Positions 1 to 8,359 of a stretch of DNA of 64,000 nucleotides are shown here, piece by piece (position 1 is the first letter of the stretch; the number at the start of each line of letters is the position of its first letter). This DNA is from CBDCGJ01 sp965238305 (GTDB taxonomy: Bacteria > Pseudomonadota > Alphaproteobacteria > GCA-2731375), in assembly GCA_965238305.1 (NCBI GenBank), contig CBDEHK010000001.1, forward strand, positions 1,674,001-1,738,000, written 5' to 3'. The position numbers and the translations under genes are program-made. The notes below the pieces were generated by a model that ran no database searches, had not been told where the DNA came from, and worked only from the letters and a program-made list of their open reading frames with translations.

Positions 1-1
1 G

Positions 2-1162
2 ATGGACAAATGGGGTGGGCCTGAAACTTTCCCACACATGGCCGCTGGTTGGGCGGTCGCATTTGACGCCCCTTTCACCTGGGCCAAGCAAGTGGCTTCG
101 GATTTTGGCGGCACCCGCAACGGCATGGTTATTCGTTGGCCGAATGGCATCAAGGACAAAGGTACAATTCGCACCCAATTCTCCCATGTCATCGACATCG
201 CGCCGACTATATTGCAAGCGGCAGGGCTACCTGAACCGAAGATTGTCAATGGCACACCGCAGATACCGATCGAAGGTGTTGGCCTGAATTACAGCTTTGA
301 CGATGCCGAAGCCAAGGAACGACACCGTACGCAATATTTTGAGATCTTTGGCAATCGGGCGATTTATCAAGATGGCTGGTTTGCCCGTACGATTCATCGC
401 GCGCCCTGGAACACTAGCAAGAACAGGGCCTTGGAAACGGATGTCTGGGATCTTTATAATGTTCGCGAAGATTTCAGCTTGGCTGAAAATCTGGCAGCAA
501 AACACCCAGAAAAATTACGCGTTATGCAAGCTTTGTTCATGAGCGAAGCGGAGAAATACCATGTGTTGCCGATCGATGATCGAACTGTCGAACGATTGAA
601 CCCGGATATTGCCGGCCGGCCGGACCTGATGGGAAATCGGACCTCGCTGACGCTTTATACCGGCATGGATGGCATGCTGGAAAATACTTTCATCAACGTG
701 AAGAACCGCTCGAAAACCATCACTGCGGAACTGGAAATCCCCAAGGATGGTGCAAATGGTGTGATCCTGTCCCAAGGTGGGCGCTTTGGCGGCTGGTCGC
801 TTTATATGAAAAACGGCAAACCAAGTTACACCTACAATTTTCTCGGATTGGCTCAGTATACGGTCGCCTCCGAACGCGAACTTCCGGCTGGATTGGCCAC
901 CGTGGTTCTGGACTTCAAATATGACGGTGGCGGGTTTGGCAAGGGCGGGCTGGCGACCCTTTCCGTCGATGGCAAAGCCGTCGCCGAAGGCCGCGTCGAG
1001 AAAACCCAACCTCTGGTATTCTCAGCCGACGAAACGGCCGATGTCGGCCTCGACAATCAAACCCCGGTCGTCGACGGCATTGGTATCGGCCGGGAGGAGA
1101 CCAAGTTTACCGGGATCATCCATAAAATAATCGTAGAAGTGAAGGACGAGAAAAAATCCTAA
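2..1162 (+). CDS. Sulfatase (arylsulfatase type), 3' part
   Basis: This is the C-terminal part of an alkaline-phosphatase-superfamily sulfatase, which hydrolyses sulfate esters. The gene enters from the left edge, so the N-terminal metal site and the formylglycine motif (C/S-x-P-x-R) are not visible and the first ATG here is not the real start. The visible part has the FGGTRN loop near residue 36, the HVIDIAPTIL helix near residue 62 and the PIEGVGL segment, all typical of the AtsA/choline-sulfatase-like group. The last 180 residues form the usual beta-rich C-terminal domain. Substrate cannot be told. No other sulfur gene is adjacent. Confidence 0.88.
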   Translation: MDKWGGPETFPHMAAGWAVAFDAPFTWAKQVASDFGGTRNGMVIRWPNGIKDKGTIRTQFSHVIDIAPTILQAAGLPEPKIVNGTPQIPIEGVGLNYSFDDAEAKERHRTQYFEIFGNRAIYQDGWFARTIHRAPWNTSKNRALETDVWDLYNVREDFSLAENLAAKHPEKLRVMQALFMSEAEKYHVLPIDDRTVERLNPDIAGRPDLMGNRTSLTLYTGMDGMLENTFINVKNRSKTITAELEIPKDGANGVILSQGGRFGGWSLYMKNGKPSYTYNFLGLAQYTVASERELPAGLATVVLDFKYDGGGFGKGGLATLSVDGKAVAEGRVEKTQPLVFSADETADVGLDNQTPVVDGIGIGREETKFTGIIHKIIVEVKDEKKS

Positions 1163-1195
1163 TATCTGTGGTTCCCCATCGAACGTCCGTAAGGG

Positions 1196-2311
1196 CTAGT
1201 TTTCAACGTCGGCGATATGGTTGATCCGTTCCATGGCATCGACAAATTCGTCGAGCATTTCGAAGATCACCTGACGGCAACTGGTTTCATGCGCCATCTC
1301 GCCGACGATTTGACCGACCGGATAGGTGAGGAATTCCCGCACTCGGGCGCGTTCGACCCGCAGGCGGCTTTCCGCCATTACTGCGGTTTGTAGCGGCATC
1401 GGCAGGAACGGCGGGGCATCCGGTTCTTCCCAGGCATCGGTCAGTTTGCTGCGGAGCATGCGCACCGGTTTGCCGGTGCGGGAGCGGGTTTGGATGGCGT
1501 CGTCGGCGGTGGCTTCGAACAGGCGCGCTTTGGTTTCCGGTATGACTTCGCTTTCGCTGGTGCCAAGCCAGATCGAACCGCACCAGATACCTTCGGCGCC
1601 AAGTGCCAGGGCTGCCGCCATCTGTCGACCGCCGCCGATACCACCGGCGGCCAGGATCGGGATCGGCGCCATCGTGTCGACCACCTGCGGCCACAATATC
1701 ATCGAGGCGATTTTGCCGGAATGACCGCCGGCTTCATGTCCCTGTGCGACGATCAGATCGACCCCGGCGGCGCGTTGGCGCTCACCATGTTCAAGTTTGC
1801 CAATCAAGGCGCCGACTTTGATGCCGCGCTCATGCAGCATTTCCACCATCTCCTTTGGCGGTGCACCCAAGGCGTTAACCACCAGCTTGATCGGATGCTT
1901 CAGGCCGACGTCCAGCAACTCATCGGCTTGCTGCGGGGTCAGGCTGAGCGTCGCCAGATGCGTATTGATCATCTCTTCCGCCTCCCGCTTCGGCAAAGGC
2001 GGCACCCCGGCATCATCCAGATATTTACGCATATAGTCGGTTTGTTCCTTGGGCAGGTCGGCGACCGTAAGTTTGGGTGTCTCGGTTGTTTGAAAATTTC
2101 CTGGCATCATCAAATCAATGCCATAGGGTTTGCCGTTTACATGATCATCGATCCAAGCCAGTTCTTGCTGCAATTGCTCCGGGGTTTGATAGGCGCAACC
2201 GAGCACGCCCAAGCCGCCGGCATTGCTGACGGCGACGACGACGTCGCGGCAATGGCTGAAGGCAAAGATTGGTAGCTCAATGCCGAACATCTCGGTCAGT
2301 TTGGTTTTCAC
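1196..2311 (-). CDS. Nitronate monooxygenase family flavoprotein
   Basis: This 371-residue protein is an FMN-dependent TIM-barrel enzyme of the nitronate monooxygenase (2-nitropropane dioxygenase) family. The sequence shows the N-terminal substrate strand (ELPIFAFSH), the catalytic-loop motif AQGHEAGGHSG with the conserved histidine near residue 192, and the phosphate-binding AAGGIGGGRQMAAAL segment near residue 221. Length fits the family. It lies 25 bp downstream of a co-directional acyl-CoA synthetase, so the two are probably one operon. Many members annotated as nitronate monooxygenases in such settings act on other substrates, so the exact reaction is open. Confidence 0.85.
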   Translation of the reverse strand: MKTKLTEMFGIELPIFAFSHCRDVVVAVSNAGGLGVLGCAYQTPEQLQQELAWIDDHVNGKPYGIDLMMPGNFQTTETPKLTVADLPKEQTDYMRKYLDDAGVPPLPKREAEEMINTHLATLSLTPQQADELLDVGLKHPIKLVVNALGAPPKEMVEMLHERGIKVGALIGKLEHGERQRAAGVDLIVAQGHEAGGHSGKIASMILWPQVVDTMAPIPILAAGGIGGGRQMAAALALGAEGIWCGSIWLGTSESEVIPETKARLFEATADDAIQTRSRTGKPVRMLRSKLTDAWEEPDAPPFLPMPLQTAVMAESRLRVERARVREFLTYPVGQIVGEMAHETSCRQVIFEMLDEFVDAMERINHIADVEN

Positions 2312-2336
2312 GTGAATAGTCCCTTTGTGTTGTGTT

Positions 2337-3890
2337 TTAGCTGACGGCGCGGTCGCGGCCTTGCCAAAATTCGGCGCGGATTTCTTTTTTCAAGACTTTG
2401 CCGACGGCGCTGCGCGGAAGTTGGGCGCGGATATGCACTGCCTTCGGCGCTTTGACGCTGCCAAGTTTTTCTTTGCAAAGGGCGATAATGGCCTCTTCGT
2501 CAATCGTCGCCCCTGGTTTAGGTTCAATGATGGCGGTCACCGCTTCGCCCCATTTTTCGTCCGGCACACCGATGACGGCGCAATCCTGAACATTGGCATC
2601 GGTCCAGATCACCTGCTCTATTTCTGAAGGAAAGACGTTGAAACCGCCGGTGATGATCATGTCCTTTTTGCGGTCATTTATGTAGACATAGCCGTCGTCG
2701 TCGATATACCCGATGTCGCCGGTATGATGCCAGCCATGGGCGGAAGCTTCTTCGTTTGCCGCCGCATTGTCTAAATACTTGTTCATCACCAAATCGCCGC
2801 GGAAGACAATCTCACCACTTGCTCCCGCATCCAGCAGCCGACCATTGTCGTCCATAATGGCGACCCGCGTATAGGGCGTGGCGCGACCGCAGGACAATAA
2901 TCGATGCCCGTTTCCCGCCAAGGCCTTCTGATGTTGGGCCGGGCTAAAATAAGTGCAAATCATCGGCGCCTCGGCCTGGCCATAAGTCTGTGTCATTACC
3001 GGGCCAAACACTTCCATCGCTTCCTGTAGTTTATCGGCAGACATCGGCGCGGCGGCATAGATGAAATTCTTCAGACTGGAATAATCATAATCGCGGACCT
3101 TTGGATGGGCCAACATCATGTAAATCACCGTCGGCGGCAGAAACAGATGGCTGACTTTGTGTTTCTCGATCATTTGCATGATCTTTTCCGGCGCGGTTTC
3201 GGTCATGAAGATATTGGTGCCACCGACCAACATCATCGGCAGCGACGTAAAGCCCGCGGCATGGGTCATCGGCGCAACCATCAAATGCACCGGCGGTTCC
3301 GGCATTGGCATCACCGACAGGAAGGTTGAGGTGCAGGTTTCGACCGCCCGATGGCTAAGCTCGATCCCCTTTGGCGCGCCGGTAGTGCCCCCTGACGATG
3401 CGATAATTGATGGCAAGGCCGAATTAACCGGCTTCGCGTCGGCGACTTGGCCTTCGATATCGGCGATCCAGTCATCGATAAAGGGGGCGCCGCCATCGTC
3501 GCGATCGATACAGATGGTCAGTTTCAAGCCCGGCACGTCCTTGCGGATACGCGCGACATTTTCGGAAAAATTGGAATGATAAAACAGGCAATCGGTTTTG
3601 GTACTGTTGAGCACATAGATAATTTCATCGACCGCATTCCGAGCATTCAATAACACCCAAGCCGCGCCCATCCGGTTGGTGCCGATGATAGTCGAATAAG
3701 CGACGGCGTGATTGGGGCTATAGATCGCGGCACGATCACCAGCCTTTAGCCCAGCTTTCAACATGGCGAGGCCAATTTTGTGCGATCGCGCCTGCACCTC
3801 GCGATAAAACCAGCTAGCAACCCCGTCACTCAAGCAAGGATGGTTTGGATAAATCTCCGCCCCCCGATCCAACATGTCGCAAATTCGCAT
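2337..3890 (-). CDS. Acyl-CoA synthetase (AMP-binding, class I adenylate-forming)
   Basis: This 517-residue enzyme activates a carboxylic acid to its CoA thioester through an acyl-adenylate. The P-loop-like A3 motif SSGGTTGAPKG is near residue 166, the hinge region GWHHTGDIGYIDDDGY near residue 392 and RKKDMIITGG follow, and the C-terminal catalytic lysine lies in PRSAVGKVLKKE near residue 502. All core motifs are intact. It is the first gene of a leftward pair with the nitronate monooxygenase-like gene. Length and motif spacing fit medium/long-chain or aromatic acid:CoA ligases; the acid itself cannot be assigned from sequence. Confidence 0.9.
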   Translation of the reverse strand: MRICDMLDRGAEIYPNHPCLSDGVASWFYREVQARSHKIGLAMLKAGLKAGDRAAIYSPNHAVAYSTIIGTNRMGAAWVLLNARNAVDEIIYVLNSTKTDCLFYHSNFSENVARIRKDVPGLKLTICIDRDDGGAPFIDDWIADIEGQVADAKPVNSALPSIIASSGGTTGAPKGIELSHRAVETCTSTFLSVMPMPEPPVHLMVAPMTHAAGFTSLPMMLVGGTNIFMTETAPEKIMQMIEKHKVSHLFLPPTVIYMMLAHPKVRDYDYSSLKNFIYAAAPMSADKLQEAMEVFGPVMTQTYGQAEAPMICTYFSPAQHQKALAGNGHRLLSCGRATPYTRVAIMDDNGRLLDAGASGEIVFRGDLVMNKYLDNAAANEEASAHGWHHTGDIGYIDDDGYVYINDRKKDMIITGGFNVFPSEIEQVIWTDANVQDCAVIGVPDEKWGEAVTAIIEPKPGATIDEEAIIALCKEKLGSVKAPKAVHIRAQLPRSAVGKVLKKEIRAEFWQGRDRAVS

Positions 3891-3986
3891 AATTTGTCCT
3901 TGAATGTTTATATTCAGCCGACTTTAGCGCGACTTACGTTGTCTTGGCGATATCGCTGTTTTGCTATGCAAATAAATTTGTTGAAG

Positions 3987-6350
3987 CTAGGAAGCCGCGT
4001 ATCTGATCGGACGGCTGGCCAAGGCCATTTGGGCGGCATCCTGGATTGCCTGCGCATTTATGCCATGATGGCGATAAAGATCGTCGATGCTGCCGCTTTG
4101 ACCGAAATGTTCGACGCCAAGGGGTTGCTGACGGTGACCATATACCGCGCCCAACCAGCCAAGCGTCGTCGGATGGCCGTCAACGACAGAAACAATGCCG
4201 GCATGGCGCGGCAACGGCGCCAGCAATTCCTCCACGTAACTGCGGGCGTCTTTATCGCCGCGATGTCGGGCCCGCTGGACAGCGTGCCAGCTGGCACTCA
4301 ATCGATCAGCCGATGTGATCGCCAAAACCCCGATGTCACGGCGATCTTCGCCGATCATCCCGGCGGCCTGAACCGCTTCTTGGGCGACAGCACCTTGATA
4401 GGCGATGACAACTTCGCAACCAGGACCAGGCGGACGCAACCAATAACCGCCATTGACGATTTGTTCTGCAAATTCTGGGCTAACGTCGCGTTTTGGTTGT
4501 TCCAGTTTGCGGGTCGACAGACGTAGATAGACCGAGCCGCCGGTTTCGTCGCGCAGCCATGACCTCTCTTCGCCGCCGCTATCGTCGCGCTGCACATATT
4601 CGAAGGCCCAGGCCATTATCGCGGCCAGTTCATCGACAAACGCCGGCTCAAAACTCGCTAAGCCATCCTGTGCGATACCGATCAGGGGGGTGCTGATCGA
4701 CTGATGGGCACCACCTTCCGGGGCCAGGGTGATGCCCGACGGCGTCGCCACTAGAATGAAGCGGGCGTCCTGATAGCAGGCGTAATTCAGCGCATCCAGG
4801 CCGCGTTGAATAAACGGATCATAAAGCGTGCCGATCGGGATCAATCTTTCCCCGTGCAACGAATGGCTTAAGCCCAGTGCGGCCAGGGCGGTAAAGAGAT
4901 TATTTTCCGCAATGCCGAGTTCTAAATGCTGACCGTCCGGGCCACGGCCCCATTTCTGCACCGAGGGAATTTTTTGCTCACGAAAAGTATCGGCGCTGAT
5001 TTCTGTCGAGAATAGGCCACGCCGGTTGACGAACGGACCTAAATTGGTCGACACCGTGACATCGGGCGACGTGGTGATCAGGCGGCTTGCCAGCTCGTTG
5101 TCGGTGCGGGCGATGTCGTTCAGGATCTGACCAAATCCTTCCTGGGTCGACATTTGTGCATTGATACGGGTCTCCGGTACCTCGACGGGGATCGCCGGCG
5201 CCTGAAATCGACGGGTTCCCTTGGCATTGAAAGTGTTGTTCGCGATCAGATTTGCTACCGCCCCGGCGTCGTCCAAACCTTCGCCTGCGTCCCACTCATG
5301 TCCTTCACGAACTTTCATCTGTTGTTGCAGCGCCGTCATCTGCTTATCCGTCATAACACCGGCATGATTGTCCTTATGCCCTTGTAGCGGCAGACCATAG
5401 CCCTTGATGGTATAGGCGATGAAACAGACTGGGCGGTCATCATCGATGGCGTCCATGGCGTCGACAATCATCGCCATGTCGTGACCGCCCAAATTGGTCA
5501 TCAATTGGCCAAGCGCGTCATCGTCATATCCTTCGATAAGGGACAACATTTCATTGTCGGTCTCGAAATCTTCCACCAGACGGGCGCGCCAGGCCGCACC
5601 GCCTTGAAAGGTCAGGGCGGCATAATGTTCGTTTGGACAATCGTCGATCCAAGCGCGAAGTTTATCGCCACCAGGTTTTTTGAACGCGGCCTCTTGCAGG
5701 CGGCCATATTTCAGCGTTACAACCTGCCAATCAAACGACCGGAAGATCTCTTCGATTTGACTTTTTAGTCCTTCCGAGGCCACCCCGTCCAGGCTTTGCC
5801 GATTGTAATCGATAATCCACCAGCAATTTTTCAGACCGTGTTTGTAGCCTTCCAGCAACGCTTCATAGATGTTGCCTTCGTCCAGCTCCGCGTCACCGAT
5901 CAGCGCGATCATCCGACCGGTGTCGCGTCTATTCCAGCCTTTGGCGTTCAGATAATCCTGCGCTAAACTTGCGAAGATCGTCATGCCGGCCCCCAGGCCG
6001 ACGGAGCCGGTGGAGAAATCTACATCGTCGTTATCTTTTGTCCGCGACGGATAAGACTGCGCCCCACCCAAGGCCCGGAAGTTTTTCAGTTTTTCCAGAC
6101 TTTGATTGCCAAGCAGATATTGGATGGCATGAAATACCGGGGCGGCGTGGGGTTTCACGGCGACCCGATCTTCGGATTTTAGGACATGAAAATAGAGCGC
6201 TGTCATCAAGGTTGTCATCGAGGCGCAGCTGGCTTGATGGCCGCCGACTTTCAAGCCGTCATCGCTTTCTCGGATATGGTTGGCATGGTGGATCATCCAG
6301 CTGGACAGCCACAGGACTTTGCGCTCGATTTCGGTTAACAGGCTCGACAT
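3987..6350 (-). CDS. Homodimeric 2-oxoacid dehydrogenase E1 (AceE/MdeB-like)
   Basis: This protein of about 787 residues is a thiamine-diphosphate E1 of the homodimeric pyruvate dehydrogenase type, which decarboxylates a 2-oxoacid and passes the acyl group to an E2 lipoyl domain. The ThDP-binding motif GDAELDEGN with downstream DYNRQSLDG lies near residues 167-200, and the transketolase-like pyrimidine domain starts near residue 400. I chose the ATG at 6350 over a TTG five codons upstream. No E2 or E3 gene is adjacent. A divergent Lrp-family gene sits 134 bp away, an arrangement known for mdeR-mdeB of Pseudomonas methionine catabolism, so a 2-oxobutyrate role is possible but inferred. Confidence 0.87.
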   Translation of the reverse strand: MSSLLTEIERKVLWLSSWMIHHANHIRESDDGLKVGGHQASCASMTTLMTALYFHVLKSEDRVAVKPHAAPVFHAIQYLLGNQSLEKLKNFRALGGAQSYPSRTKDNDDVDFSTGSVGLGAGMTIFASLAQDYLNAKGWNRRDTGRMIALIGDAELDEGNIYEALLEGYKHGLKNCWWIIDYNRQSLDGVASEGLKSQIEEIFRSFDWQVVTLKYGRLQEAAFKKPGGDKLRAWIDDCPNEHYAALTFQGGAAWRARLVEDFETDNEMLSLIEGYDDDALGQLMTNLGGHDMAMIVDAMDAIDDDRPVCFIAYTIKGYGLPLQGHKDNHAGVMTDKQMTALQQQMKVREGHEWDAGEGLDDAGAVANLIANNTFNAKGTRRFQAPAIPVEVPETRINAQMSTQEGFGQILNDIARTDNELASRLITTSPDVTVSTNLGPFVNRRGLFSTEISADTFREQKIPSVQKWGRGPDGQHLELGIAENNLFTALAALGLSHSLHGERLIPIGTLYDPFIQRGLDALNYACYQDARFILVATPSGITLAPEGGAHQSISTPLIGIAQDGLASFEPAFVDELAAIMAWAFEYVQRDDSGGEERSWLRDETGGSVYLRLSTRKLEQPKRDVSPEFAEQIVNGGYWLRPPGPGCEVVIAYQGAVAQEAVQAAGMIGEDRRDIGVLAITSADRLSASWHAVQRARHRGDKDARSYVEELLAPLPRHAGIVSVVDGHPTTLGWLGAVYGHRQQPLGVEHFGQSGSIDDLYRHHGINAQAIQDAAQMALASRPIRYAAS

Positions 6351-6465
6351 GTTGATGAATTCCAAGATATTTCAAATTATGCCGAGAATATGCTGGCTGT
6401 CCCGGCATGTCATTGCGAAAATGCTAGATATTTTCAACTAAACGCAATAATATACTAAAAACACG

Positions 6466-6478
6466 AACTAAATTAGTT
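6466..6478. promoter_or_regulatory. Palindrome, candidate Lrp-family operator
   Basis: The perfect 13-bp palindrome AACTAAATTAGTT ends six bases before the ATG of the Lrp/AsnC gene, in the 133-bp divergent intergenic region. Lrp-family proteins bind short AT-rich palindromes and usually repress their own gene. Function as an operator is inferred from position and symmetry only. Confidence 0.45.
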
Positions 6479-6483
6479 GATTC

Positions 6484-6951
6484 ATGCAAAATAGTAATCT
6501 AAACGAGATTGATCGACGAATCTTAGCGGCCTTGCAGAGCAATGCGCGCCTGACCAATGTAGATCTGGCCAACAAGGTAGGGTTATCGGCTTCCCCCTGT
6601 TTGCGGCGGGTCAAAAACCTCGAACAGGCGGGATTGATCAAAGATTATGTGACCCTGGTGGATCAACAGGCAGTTGGTCTGCCGGTTAGTGTTTTTGTCA
6701 ATGTCAGCCTGGAACGACAGGTCGAAAGCGCGCTGGAAATATTTGAAGCAGCGATGCGCGATCGCCCCGAAGTCATGGAATGTTATCTGATGACCGGCGA
6801 TGCGGATTATCTGTTGCGGGTGGTGGCGGCGGATTTAGCCGCCTATGAACGTTTCTTGATGGATCATTTGACCCGGGTCGTCGGCGTTTCCAGTATTCGC
6901 TCCAGCTTTGCCTTGAAACAAGTCACCTATCGAACCGCATTGCCGATTTAG
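6484..6951 (+). CDS. Lrp/AsnC family transcriptional regulator
   Basis: This 155-residue DNA-binding regulator has the standard Lrp layout: an N-terminal winged helix-turn-helix (IDRRILAALQSNARLT, recognition helix around GLSASPCLRRVK, residues 9-50) and a C-terminal RAM effector-binding domain (residues 70-145) with the MTGDADYLLRV segment. It is divergent from the AceE/MdeB-like E1 gene, and a palindrome lies directly before its start. By analogy with MdeR it probably senses an amino acid and controls the E1 gene and itself. The ligand is unknown. Confidence 0.92.
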   Translation: MQNSNLNEIDRRILAALQSNARLTNVDLANKVGLSASPCLRRVKNLEQAGLIKDYVTLVDQQAVGLPVSVFVNVSLERQVESALEIFEAAMRDRPEVMECYLMTGDADYLLRVVAADLAAYERFLMDHLTRVVGVSSIRSSFALKQVTYRTALPI

Positions 6952-7096
6952 AGTCTTTGATAGAATTGCGATATCTAAAAATTGAATTAATCCAGCCGTA
7001 AACTTTAATGCAAAATTTAGTCCCAGCAGGCATCTTTGGTTATTGCGAATCGCCCGCCCGTGGTTTGTGTTTCAGTTATAAAGGTCGATCCAGTAG

Positions 7097-8359
7097 ATGC
7101 CCGCTGTAGTTCGTCAAGTCATAAGCGATTTTTGGTATCCTATCGCCTTGCTGGCGATCAGTTTGCTGTTTATGGCAGAGCTGGCTGACCTCGGTTGGGC
7201 GTGGAGCTTGGCGCCATACTGGATTTGCGGCGCCGGCATTATCTTGGCGGCGCGATTTCACCGCAGCCGCGTGGTCTTTGCGCTAATCCTCATTTTGATC
7301 GCCCATGCCTGCCAATTTTTCCTGTTTCATGACGGCGCACCTGATGACGGACCGGTCGGGCAAATTGTCTATCCGGCTTTAGCGATTCTGCTGCCGATCA
7401 ATTTTGTCATCCTGGCGTTTTTACGAGAACGTGGGGTGCTGACTTTGTGGGGCGGTTATCGATTGTCGCTGATTGCCAATCAGGTCGTTGTTGTGGCTTT
7501 GCTGGCGAGCGGTTTATTCGGGTTGATCGGCAATGAAGATAGCGCCGTACCTTGGCCGGCTTTGGCAGAGCTACTGCATGGGCGGATATTCTCTCCCGAT
7601 TTTGATAACTGGACCTATCTACCGCAACCGGCCTTGATTATCACTGGTATCTGCGGGGTCGCCTTGTTGGCGCGATTTGTCTTGCGCGGGACGCCGGTGG
7701 AAAGTGGATTGCTGGGAGCGATGCTGGCGACTATGGCGGCATTGCATATGACGGCTGAAGGGTTGAATGCGGCAATCTTGTTCAGCTGCGCCGGCTTGAT
7801 CTTGGGCGCTTCGTTGATCCATGACGTCTATCGAATGGCGTTTCTGGATGAACTGACCGGGCTGCCGGCTAGGCGGGCCTTGCTGTCGATGCTGTCGAGC
7901 CTGAGCGGGCGCTATACGATTGCCATGCTAGATATCGATCATTTCAAGAAGTTCAACGATACCCACGGCCATGCTGTCGGCGATCAGGTTCTACGCATGG
8001 TTGCCAATTGCCTGGCTGGCGTGAAGGGCGGGGGACGGGCCTTTCGGTACGGCGGGGAAGAATTTACCATTGTCTTCGCCGGCAAGAATGCGGACGATGC
8101 GCTGGTGTTCCTGGAAGTTGTACGCGCGCAGGTCGAAGCCAGTGAGTTTTTTCTGCGCGGCGACGATCGCCCCAAGCGAAAGCCGAAGGAACCGGCGAAA
8201 GCAAACTCTAGGGCAAAACCTAACGTCGTCCAAGTTACCATTTCCATCGGTCTATCGGAAAAATCTCCGGATCATGGTGGTCCCGACGAAGTTATGAAAT
8301 CAGCCGACCAAGCACTCTACCGGGCCAAAAGCACCGGCCGGAACAAAGTCAGCTTTTAG
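7097..8359 (+). CDS. Membrane-anchored diguanylate cyclase (GGDEF)
   Basis: This 420-residue protein is predicted to make cyclic di-GMP from two GTP. About 235 N-terminal residues form a series of hydrophobic helices in the inner membrane, followed by a GGDEF domain starting at MAFLDELTGLPARRAL. The active-site loop reads YGGEEF near residue 323, and the metal/GTP-binding DIDHFKKFNDTHGH stretch is intact, so it should be active. The allosteric inhibitory RxxD motif usually just before the loop is absent (GGGRAFRYGG). A charged, lysine/proline-rich insertion lies near residues 355-375. Its stop overlaps the stop of the convergent flavoprotein gene by four bases. Confidence 0.9.
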   Translation: MPAVVRQVISDFWYPIALLAISLLFMAELADLGWAWSLAPYWICGAGIILAARFHRSRVVFALILILIAHACQFFLFHDGAPDDGPVGQIVYPALAILLPINFVILAFLRERGVLTLWGGYRLSLIANQVVVVALLASGLFGLIGNEDSAVPWPALAELLHGRIFSPDFDNWTYLPQPALIITGICGVALLARFVLRGTPVESGLLGAMLATMAALHMTAEGLNAAILFSCAGLILGASLIHDVYRMAFLDELTGLPARRALLSMLSSLSGRYTIAMLDIDHFKKFNDTHGHAVGDQVLRMVANCLAGVKGGGRAFRYGGEEFTIVFAGKNADDALVFLEVVRAQVEASEFFLRGDDRPKRKPKEPAKANSRAKPNVVQVTISIGLSEKSPDHGGPDEVMKSADQALYRAKSTGRNKVSF

